Assembly (NCBI RefSeq): GCF_015644725.1
Contig: NZ_CP064795.1
Span: 2,292,501 to 2,356,500, forward strand
Source of the DNA: Salinimonas marina
GTDB taxonomy: Bacteria > Pseudomonadota > Gammaproteobacteria > Enterobacterales > Alteromonadaceae
DNA length: 64,000 nt
Direction of reading: 5' to 3'
Part shown: in pieces, positions 57,499 to 64,000 of the stretch
Layout: each line of letters opens with the position of its first letter
Position numbering within the stretch: the first letter of the stretch is position 1
Notes under the pieces: model-generated
What the model saw: the letters and a program-made list of their open reading frames with translations, nothing else
The model's database searches: none
Told to the model about the DNA's origin: nothing
Translations under genes and position numbers: made by a program

Positions 57499-58373
57499 TG
57501 GCCCGCAAAACTGACCTTATGTGGTGGCCCAGCCCCGCCAAACTTAACCTTTTCTTGCATATTACCGGCCGCTACCCTAATGGCTATCATCAGCTGCAAA
57601 GTTTGTTTCAGTTGCTGGATGCAGGCGATCAACTGGCGTTTGAGATTACCCCCGCGCCCACCATCAAACTGGTAACGCCAATGGCGGGGATCAGCGAACA
57701 GGATAATTTGATTTACCGGGCGGCCCGTTTATTACAGCAGCATACCGGGGTGGCCCAAGGCGTGGCGATTCATATAGATAAACAATTACCTATGGGCGGC
57801 GGCATCGGCGGTGGTTCTTCAAACGCCGCCACCACCCTGGTGGCCCTCAACCATTTGTGGCAATGCAATCTGGATGAGCAGTCACTGGCTGAGCTTGGCT
57901 TGCAGCTGGGGGCCGATGTGCCTGTTTTTGTCCGCGGCCATACGGCCTTTGCAGAAGGGGTCGGTGAACAAATCACGCCCGTAGACGTCGCCGGTGACTG
58001 GTATCTGGTGGTTAACCCGGGGATCCATGTGAGCACACCGGCTGTTTTTGGTGAGCCTGATCTGCCCCGAGACACCGCACCCATTGCCTGGCAGGAGTAT
58101 GCATTTGAAAAAACCCGCAACGATTGCCAGCAAATTGTCGGTAAACGCCATCCGGAAGTTGCAAAATTATTACAGTGGTTGGTACACTACGCCCCGTCGC
58201 GGATGACAGGCACAGGGGCGTGCGTGTTTGCCACTTTTAGTAATGAAGATGCGGCCAGGAATGTACAGGCTAAATTACCTGCACACTGGACCGGTTTTGT
58301 GGCCAGGGGTGTAGCCCAGTCGCCATTAAAACAACAACTACATGATGTGTACGCTGCTCCGGACAGACACTAA
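57498..58373 (+). CDS. ispE: 4-diphosphocytidyl-2-C-methyl-D-erythritol kinase
   Basis: 291 residues from the ATG at 57498 (MARKTDLMWWPSPAKLNLFL), chosen for its TAATG overlap with lolB. GHMP kinase motifs: PSPAKLNLFLHITGR, the ATP loop LPMGGGIGGGSSNAATTL near residue 95, and MTGTGACVFATF near residue 240. Phosphorylates CDP-ME in the MEP isoprenoid pathway. A tRNA-Gln gene begins 8 bp after the stop. Confidence 0.95.
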   Translation: MARKTDLMWWPSPAKLNLFLHITGRYPNGYHQLQSLFQLLDAGDQLAFEITPAPTIKLVTPMAGISEQDNLIYRAARLLQQHTGVAQGVAIHIDKQLPMGGGIGGGSSNAATTLVALNHLWQCNLDEQSLAELGLQLGADVPVFVRGHTAFAEGVGEQITPVDVAGDWYLVVNPGIHVSTPAVFGEPDLPRDTAPIAWQEYAFEKTRNDCQQIVGKRHPEVAKLLQWLVHYAPSRMTGTGACVFATFSNEDAARNVQAKLPAHWTGFVARGVAQSPLKQQLHDVYAAPDRH

Positions 58374-58380
58374 ATATTAT

Positions 58381-58456
58381 TGGGGTATAGCCAAGTTGGT
58401 AAGGCAGCGGGTTTTGATCCCGTTATTCGTTGGTTCGAGTCCAGCTACCCCAGCCA
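58381..58456 (+). tRNA. tRNA-Gln (anticodon TTG)
   Basis: Acceptor TGGGGTA pairs with TACCCCA, followed by G and an encoded CCA. D arm AGCCAAGTTGGTAAGGC, anticodon stem-loop GCGGG-TTTTGAT-CCCGT with anticodon TTG, T arm GTTCGAGTCC. 76 nt, between ispE and prs. Confidence 0.95.
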
Positions 58457-58487
58457 CCTCTACTATCAACGCACTGAGGAAACACTT

Positions 58488-59435
58488 GTGCCAGATATGA
58501 AGCTCTTTGCAGGTAATGCCGTACCAGAACTTGCCCAGAAAGTTGCCGATCGTCTCTATACCAAGCTTGGAAACGCCAGCGTAGGCCGCTTCAGTGACGG
58601 TGAAATCAGCGTCGAAATACATGAAAATGTCCGTGGTTCGGATGTTTTTATCATTCAGTCAACGTGCGCACCCACCAACGATAACCTGATGGAATTGATT
58701 GTGATGATCGATGCACTTCGCCGTGCATCAGCAGGTCGTATCACCGCAGTTATGCCTTATTTTGGTTATGCCCGTCAGGATCGTCGTGTACGCTCTGCCC
58801 GGGTGCCGATTACCGCAAAAGTGGTTGCTGATTTCCTGTCTAATGTAGGTGTCGACCGGGTGTTAACCATCGACCTTCACGCTGAGCAAATTCAGGGCTT
58901 CTTTGATGTTCCTGTAGACAATGCTTTTGGAACACCGATCCTGCTTGCCGATATGATGCGCCGCGACTTTGCTTCGCCGGTGGTTGTTTCACCTGATATT
59001 GGTGGTGTGGTACGTGCGCGTGCTACGGCTAAACTGATGAATGACACCGACCTTGCCATCATTGACAAACGTCGCCCTAAAGCTAACGTCGCTCAGGTGA
59101 TGAACATCATCGGGGATGTGAAAGATCGTGACTGCATTATTGTGGATGACATGATCGATACGGGCGGGACCCTGGCCAAAGCCGCTGAGGCTTTGAAAAG
59201 TCATGGTGCGCGCCGGGTGTATGCCTATGCAACCCATGCGATATTTTCGGGCAACGCGGCTAAAAACCTGCGTGAATCTGTGATTGATGAAATTATTGTT
59301 ACCGACAGTATTCCCCTCAATGCAGATATGCGTAAGATTGACAAAGTGAAGCAGCTAACGTTGTCTGAAATGCTGGCCGAAACCATTCGCCGCATCAGCA
59401 ATGAAGAGTCTATCTCTGCAATGTTTGAATACTGA
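58488..59435 (+). CDS. prs: Ribose-phosphate pyrophosphokinase (PRPP synthase)
   Basis: 315 residues from a GTG start at 58488 ([19 protein letters not shown]), the same GTG-CCA-GAT-ATG opening as E. coli prs. Motifs: [20 protein letters not shown], the ATP-binding [26 protein letters not shown] and the PRPP loop [18 protein letters not shown]. It makes PRPP for nucleotides, His and Trp. The upstream in-frame stretch lies over the tRNA and is not coding. Terminator at 59459. Confidence 0.97.
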   Translation: MPDMKLFAGNAVPELAQKVADRLYTKLGNASVGRFSDGEISVEIHENVRGSDVFIIQSTCAPTNDNLMELIVMIDALRRASAGRITAVMPYFGYARQDRRVRSARVPITAKVVADFLSNVGVDRVLTIDLHAEQIQGFFDVPVDNAFGTPILLADMMRRDFASPVVVSPDIGGVVRARATAKLMNDTDLAIIDKRRPKANVAQVMNIIGDVKDRDCIIVDDMIDTGGTLAKAAEALKSHGARRVYAYATHAIFSGNAAKNLRESVIDEIIVTDSIPLNADMRKIDKVKQLTLSEMLAETIRRISNEESISAMFEY

Positions 59436-59458
59436 TATATTGTGTTACAACTATTGAT

Positions 59459-59485
59459 AAAGGCGGCTTCTCAGCCGCTTTTTTT
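59459..59485 (+). terminator. Terminator of prs
   Basis: GGCGGC and GCCGCT with flanking A and T runs form a stem around TTCTCA, ending in seven T. From here to 59794 (about 310 bp) I see no gene. A TGCAGGCCAACGCCC-rich stretch shows nothing I can name. Confidence 0.85.
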
Positions 59486-59794
59486 GTATCCAATCATGCT
59501 TCTGTTCCAAACTTCCATTCCCCCCCACAATACAAACCTGCCGCTCCCGCACCGCTGGCCCTAAACACTGGATAAAAGCCCGGCATACAGGCTCTTAACC
59601 ATCACGCGGCTGCAGGCCAACGCCCAGGTTACCGGTAAGATTCTCTTGCCGGTGTTTTGTAATCCCTGCTGTCTTTATTTTAAAAGGTCTGGCCCGGTGG
59701 CGGCTGTTAACCTATAGCGGGTTGTCATTCATTATTTATTCAGTATGCTACCGGCAGTATAGTAGCGGTGACTTTTTTAAAAGGAAAAGTAGTG

Positions 59795-60172
59795 ATGAAG
59801 CATCCAATAATTCTAATTTTAACCAGTTTGCTGGTATTAACAGCCTGTACCGGTCAGGCTCAAACGCATCCGGAGCCCGTTACTGAACAGCAAAAGGATA
59901 AAGGCATGAACAGCGTTGCTAAACAAATGACCGGAACCATTGTGTATAAAAACCTGGAAGGTGGCTTTTATGGCTTTATCAGCGATGAAGGCGATCACTA
60001 TACCTTGCGAAATCTGGCCCCGGAATACAAACAAAATGGCCTGAAAATTTCAGTAAAAGGACAGGTTCTGACCAATATCATGACGATTACCCAGTTTGGT
60101 GATGTATTTGAGGTAAGCGCAGCAAAAGTGGTCGACCGGAGTGGGGTTAAACCCACCAAAGATGAAATGTAA
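59795..60172 (+). CDS. Small lipoprotein, hypothetical
   Basis: 125 residues from ATG 59795. Lipobox LLVLTACTG (Cys at residue 18) after MKHPIILILTS. The mature domain has MTGTIVYKNLEGGFYGFISD, HYTLRNLAPEYKQNG and ITQFGDVFEVSAAKVV, a pattern of short strands that resembles an OB-like barrel. No family recognised. Stands alone between prs and rplY. Confidence 0.7.
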   Translation: MKHPIILILTSLLVLTACTGQAQTHPEPVTEQQKDKGMNSVAKQMTGTIVYKNLEGGFYGFISDEGDHYTLRNLAPEYKQNGLKISVKGQVLTNIMTITQFGDVFEVSAAKVVDRSGVKPTKDEM

Positions 60173-60326
60173 ACCCTGTTTGTAACCGTCGGGCAACAGT
60201 GGTAGAATTCGCCGCCCTTAATTATTGAGGATAGTGCCTGGCTTATTCAGACGGGCATTTCATCGGTGCACTTTTGGTCGCGGAAGGCACCATAAAATTA
60301 AATTAAAAATTCATTGGAGACAGTCA

Positions 60327-60974
60327 ATGTCTGACAACACTATTTTTACTCTGGATGCCAACGTCCGTACCGATAAAGGGAAAGGTGCGAGCCGCCGCCT
60401 TCGTCGCGCAGACTTGGTACCAGCCATCCTGTACGGTGGCGATCAAGAGCCGGTATCTTTGACTCTGGATCACAACAAAGTTAATAACTCTGCTGATTAC
60501 GAAGCCTTTTACTCTCATGTTCTGACTCTGAACATCGATGGCAAAAAAGTTGAAGCGCTGGTTAAAGACATGCAACGTCACCCGTACAAGCCAAAAATTT
60601 CACACATTGATTTTCAGCGTGTAATTGCTGGCGAAAAAGTTCACACCAATGTTCCTCTGCACTTCATCAATGAAGAAGACAATGCAGCGATCAAAAACGA
60701 AGGTGGAATTGCAGAACATCACTTGAACGAAATTGAAATCACCTGTCTGCCTAAAGACCTGCCTGAATTCATCGACGTTGATATGAAAGGTCTGGAAATG
60801 GATGGCACCATCCACTTGTCTGATATCCAGCTTCCTACTGGCGTAAGCTCTGTAGAACTGGCTAAAAATGACGAAAATCACGACCTGACTGTTGTGACTA
60901 TCAAACCTGCTCCTAAAGCTCCAGCGGCTGAGAAAGATGCAGAAGGCGAAGAAGAAGCGGGCACCGAGGAATAA
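60327..60974 (+). CDS. rplY: 50S ribosomal protein L25/general stress protein Ctc
   Basis: 215 residues from ATG 60327 ([20 protein letters not shown]), preceded by TTGGAGAC. N-terminal L25 domain binds 5S rRNA ([39 protein letters not shown]). The C-terminal TL5/CTC domain makes it the long form. An acidic tail ([11 protein letters not shown]) ends it. An in-frame extension to 60225 is not protein-like. pth follows after 5 bases, a common pair. Confidence 0.94.
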   Translation: MSDNTIFTLDANVRTDKGKGASRRLRRADLVPAILYGGDQEPVSLTLDHNKVNNSADYEAFYSHVLTLNIDGKKVEALVKDMQRHPYKPKISHIDFQRVIAGEKVHTNVPLHFINEEDNAAIKNEGGIAEHHLNEIEITCLPKDLPEFIDVDMKGLEMDGTIHLSDIQLPTGVSSVELAKNDENHDLTVVTIKPAPKAPAAEKDAEGEEEAGTEE

Positions 60975-60979
60975 TCCTC

Positions 60980-61570
60980 TTGTCTGACATTCGTCTGATT
61001 GTGGGCCTGGGTAATCCAGGCCCAGAATATGAAAATACCCGCCATAATGCGGGCGCCTGGTTTCTTGAAGCGTTAGCCGCGCGCCACAATACTTCTTTGA
61101 CTCCTGAAGCAAAATTCTTTGGCAAAACTGCACGTATCACAGTAGCAGGCCAGGATATTCGCTTGCTCTACCCTACTACGTTTATGAACAAAAGCGGACA
61201 GTCAGTGGGGACCTTAGCTAACTTTTATCGAATTGAACCAGAGCAAATTCTGGTGGCCTTTGATGAGCTGGATTTACCGGCAGGGGTGGCTAAGTTCAAG
61301 GTAGGGGGAAGCTCCAGTCAAAATGGTGTGCGTGATATTGTCTCAAGACTGGCAAACAACAAAAATTTCCTGCGTTTGCGCATAGGCATTGACCACCCTG
61401 GCCATAAGGCCAAAGTAACCGGCCATGTCTTAGGCAAGCCAGCTCCAGCAGAAAAAGAAGCTATCGATAGCGCGATTGATGAAGCTGTTCGTTGTATTGA
61501 TATTCTGCTGAAAGACGATTTGAAAACAGCACAAAATCGGCTTCATTCCTTTAAAGCCGACGCTAAATAA
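60980..61570 (+). CDS. pth: Peptidyl-tRNA hydrolase with an unusual lid motif
   Basis: 196 residues from a TTG start at 60980 ([20 protein letters not shown]). It frees tRNA from peptidyl-tRNA. Seen: the catalytic His in [15 protein letters not shown], Asn in [10 protein letters not shown], Asp in [16 protein letters not shown]. The next segment reads [16 protein letters not shown], where E. coli Pth has GGHGGHNGL, so the His that normally sits beside the Asp is Gln here while the following Asn is kept. The frame is uninterrupted. Essential in bacteria, so the enzyme presumably works. Confidence 0.92.
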   Translation: MSDIRLIVGLGNPGPEYENTRHNAGAWFLEALAARHNTSLTPEAKFFGKTARITVAGQDIRLLYPTTFMNKSGQSVGTLANFYRIEPEQILVAFDELDLPAGVAKFKVGGSSSQNGVRDIVSRLANNKNFLRLRIGIDHPGHKAKVTGHVLGKPAPAEKEAIDSAIDEAVRCIDILLKDDLKTAQNRLHSFKADAK

Positions 61571-61593
61571 ACTAACCGAATTAAGAGGCTAGC

Positions 61594-62685
61594 ATGGGTT
61601 TTAAATGTGGTATCGTCGGCCTGCCCAACGTAGGTAAATCGACACTGTTTAATGCACTGACCAAAGCAGGCATTGAAGCCGCCAACTTCCCTTTTTGTAC
61701 CATTGAACCAAATACCGGTGTGGTTCCGGTGCCGGACCTGCGTCTGGACAAGCTGGCGCAAATTGTAAATCCCCAACGTGTCATTCCTACCACCATGGAA
61801 TTTGTGGATATTGCAGGTTTGGTAGAAGGTGCCTCTAAAGGTGAAGGTCTGGGCAACAAATTTTTGGCCAACATTCGTGAAACCGATGCGATTGGCCATG
61901 TGGTACGTTGCTTTGATGATGAAAACATTGTGCATGTTTCAGGCAAAGTCAGCCCTCAAAATGATATTGATGTCATCAATACTGAGCTGGCTCTGGCCGA
62001 CCTGGAAACCACCGAAAAAGCCTTATTACGGGTTGCCAAACGCGCCAAAGGTGGCGACTCAGAAGCCAAGTTTGAATTGAAAGTTCTGGAAAAAATTAAG
62101 CCTCACCTTGATGAAGGATTGTTGCTGCGTTCCCTTGAACTTAGTAAAGAAGAGCTGGCAGCCATTAGCTATATGAATATGCTTACGTTAAAGCCCACCA
62201 TGTACATTGCTAATGTGAACGAAGAAGGTTTTGAGAATAATCCCTACCTGGATGAAGTTCGAAAAATCGCTGAAGACGAAAATGCCGTGGTTGTGGCGGT
62301 TTGTGCTGCGATTGAGTCTGAGATTGCCGAGCTGGAAGATGATGAGCGCGAAGAGTTTATGCAGGACATGGGCTTAGAAGAGCCTGGCCTGAATCGGGTA
62401 ATTCGTTCTGGCTACAGTCTGTTGACCCTACAAACCTATTTTACTGCCGGAGTGAAGGAAGTCAGAGCCTGGACCTTCCCTGAAGGGTCTACCGCCCCAC
62501 AAGCCGCGGGCCGTATTCACACCGACTTTGAAAAAGGCTTCATTCGTGCCGAAATCGTATCGTTTGATCACTTTGTTGAATTCAACGGCGAGCAGGGTGC
62601 CAAAGACGCGGGTAAGTGGCGCCTGGAAGGCAAAGAGTACATTGTAAAAGACGGGGATGTGATTCACTTCCGCTTTAACGTGTAA
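61594..62685 (+). CDS. ychF: YchF/OLA1 family ATPase
   Basis: 363 residues. G1 [19 protein letters not shown]3 [15 protein letters not shown], and a G4 position of NVNEEG instead of NKxD, the change that gives YchF its ATP preference. Helical insert in the middle, C-terminal TGS domain with [18 protein letters not shown] and ending [11 protein letters not shown]. Ribosome-associated ATPase in stress responses. Follows pth by 23 bp. Confidence 0.95.
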   Translation: MGFKCGIVGLPNVGKSTLFNALTKAGIEAANFPFCTIEPNTGVVPVPDLRLDKLAQIVNPQRVIPTTMEFVDIAGLVEGASKGEGLGNKFLANIRETDAIGHVVRCFDDENIVHVSGKVSPQNDIDVINTELALADLETTEKALLRVAKRAKGGDSEAKFELKVLEKIKPHLDEGLLLRSLELSKEELAAISYMNMLTLKPTMYIANVNEEGFENNPYLDEVRKIAEDENAVVVAVCAAIESEIAELEDDEREEFMQDMGLEEPGLNRVIRSGYSLLTLQTYFTAGVKEVRAWTFPEGSTAPQAAGRIHTDFEKGFIRAEIVSFDHFVEFNGEQGAKDAGKWRLEGKEYIVKDGDVIHFRFNV

Positions 62686-62710
62686 GCACTTACGCTTCCT
62701 GTGATACCCG

Positions 62711-62739
62711 AAAAGCCGCTGCCAGTTCAGCGGCTTTTT
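62711..62739 (+). terminator. Terminator after ychF
   Basis: AAAAGCCGCTG pairs with CAGCGGCTTTTT around CCAGTT. It closes the rplY-pth-ychF unit. From 62740 to about 63000 I see no gene. Confidence 0.9.
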
Positions 62740-62999
62740 AATGCTTTGCCCCACCCTGGGCTGCTGAATATAAGCTCCTCTCCGCAACAAACCCGACTTC
62801 CGGCATGACAATAATTTCTTTAGCTTGCGTTACTACGCCCGCTCACACGCAAACCTTTGTTTTTTTAACATCCAAAATACAAAACGCCTGCTGCCTGCTT
62901 GTATAAACAACTTTCACGCTTGGTTTTATACACACAATCTTAAGGTGGCGTTACACGGGCCTGTGTGAAATACCGTTCATTGGTAAAGCAACAGCTTTG

Positions 63000-63890
63000 T
63001 GAGCCGGGAATAATTTGAGCAGTGAAATAAGTGCAGTGACAGTCCACCTTCTATCTGTCCACCTTCTATCTCCCAATAACTGGCCCCTGAATTCGGCATA
63101 AATTATTGGCATCCCGTGCTTCGCCTGTATAGAAACGTCGCTACGGTGAATGCCCTGTAGCTATTAAGATAAATGCAGTAACTGTCCACGCTCCCCAAAA
63201 TACAGTGACTGTCTACGTTCTGACTCACGTTCTACCGCCGTTAATGGGTTCCGGTGCATAGCCTTTGTAGAGTTGCCGCTTCACGATATGACCTGAAGCT
63301 ATTAAAAATAAAAACAGTGACTGTCCATGTTCTGGCTTTATCAGCCGGGAGTAATTTGAGCATTGAAATAAGTGAAGTGACTGTCCTCCTTTCGCCGGTG
63401 CCCTGCTGCAGTGACTGTCCATAGCAGTGAATGTCCATACTCTATCTCCCAATATCCGGCCTCTGAGTTCGGCATATATTAATGGGTTCTGGTGCATAGC
63501 CTTTATAGAGTTGCCGCTTCACGATATGACCTGAAACTATTAAAAATTAATACAGTGACTGTCCATGTTCTGGCTGTCCGTGTTCTGGCTTTATCAGCCG
63601 GGAGTAATTTGAGCATTGAAATAAGTGAAGTGACTGTCCTCCTTCCGCCGGTGCCCTGCTGCAGTGACTGTCCATAGCAGTGATAGCAGTGACTGTCCAT
63701 ACTCTATCTATAGCAGTGACTGTCCATACTCTATCTCCCAATATCTGGCCTCTGAGTTCGGCATATATTAATGGGTTCTGGTGCATAGCCTTTATAGAGT
63801 TGCCGCTTCACGATATGACCTGAAGCTATTAATAATTAATACAGTGACTGTCCATGTTCTGCCATACAGTGACTGTCCATGTTCTGCCTC
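63000..63890. repeat. Tandem array of about 240-290-bp units dense in GTGACTGTCC
   Basis: Units restart at TTAATGGGTTCTGGTGCATA (63240 variant, 63480, 63770) and contain AGAGTTGCCGCTTCACGATA, CAGTGACTGTCCATGTTCTG, TCAGCCGGGAGTAATTTGAG, AAGTGAAGTGACTGTCCTCC and CAATATCTGGCCTCTGAGTT. A more decayed unit precedes them at 63000-63239. Exact GTGACTGTCC cores: 63317, 63377, 63411, 63555, 63630, 63664, 63689, 63716, 63844 and 63869. No protein is encoded. The core is the one seen in the accessory block at 4262-14416. After 63900 there is AT-poor sequence without a recognisable feature to the window edge. Confidence 0.85.
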
Positions 63891-64000
63891 ATGTTCTGCC
63901 CGATACTTTATCCCTCTTCCAGTTTACACAAGGTAACCCCGGTAACCCGGGGAGAACGGTTAGCCGTGATCACCTGGATCCAAAGGATGGTCAGTGATGC

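Noticed and set aside
58380..58487. prs starting over the tRNA gene
   Set aside because: The in-frame extension lies on tRNA-Gln; the GTG at 58488 gives the standard 315-residue protein.
63225..63786. Small open frames in the repeat array
   Set aside because: They are translations of GTGACTGTCC repeats (MDSHC, GQSLQQG and similar) repeated in several frames, with no start signals.
63000..63890. CRISPR-like array
   Set aside because: Units are 240-290 bp and the short cores are unevenly spaced with non-unique material between them; no cas genes. It is a REP-type tandem array.

Overview
The window looks like a chromosomal segment of a marine gammaproteobacterium of the Alteromonadaceae (Alteromonas/Salinimonas-like). 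Grounds: the hemA-prfA-prmC-SirB2-kdsA operon opposite lolB-ispE-tRNA-prs, the rplY-pth-ychF string, seqA-pgm, a stand-alone second EF-G, and gcvA-hydrolase-DUF423-rlmM are all typical gammaproteobacterial arrangements. This is inferred from gene content and protein style only.

Layout. (1) 1-14416 is an accessory block ending close to a tRNA-Val gene. It is a decayed contact-dependent-inhibition (CdiA/filamentous-haemagglutinin) locus. Six minus-strand toxin/immunity remnants lie head to tail, and most of their broken edges fall at short repeats with the cores GTGACTGTCC or GTGGGTGTCC. Two near-identical 1247-bp units carrying a REP-associated tyrosine transposase (RAYT), plus the 3' stump of a third, sit among them. 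At the left edge a SUKH immunity gene is cut by an IS3-family element that is itself cut by an IS30 element and an IS110 element. (2) 14585-23489 holds tRNA-Val, a patatin, a non-coding DnaA-box cluster, an ACT-domain protein paired with a His-less EIIA-Glc-like protein, OsmC, YffB-dapE-VanY-DUF2897, YbjQ, HIT, astE and a GGDEF/EAL protein. (3) 23968-29132 is a choline module: betB, betA, a short BCCT-like transporter and a TorF-type porin. (4) 29278-36635 holds gloA, a SpoU methyltransferase, a circularly permuted GTPase, an MFS transporter, a broken secreted protein, an intact IS256-family element with an 8-bp target duplication, and a secreted highly charged helical protein. (5) 36805-46308 holds glgP, pgm, seqA and the moxR-DUF58-transglutaminase operon. 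(6) 46447-62685 is housekeeping: EF-G, rlmM, gcvA, kdsA to hemA, lolB to ychF. (7) About 63000-63890 is a tandem repeat array dense in GTGACTGTCC.

Two observations cut across regions. First, at least seven genes are broken by single missing bases, nearly all in homopolymer runs. They include prfA, which is essential, so most of these 'pseudogenes' are more likely sequencing or assembly deletions than real mutations. Second, the GTGACTGTCC repeat family links the toxin graveyard at the left with the tandem array at the right and appears to be the REP partner of the RAYT transposases. This repeat-bounded toxin/immunity mosaic is the best candidate in the window for an undescribed mechanism of cassette shuffling.
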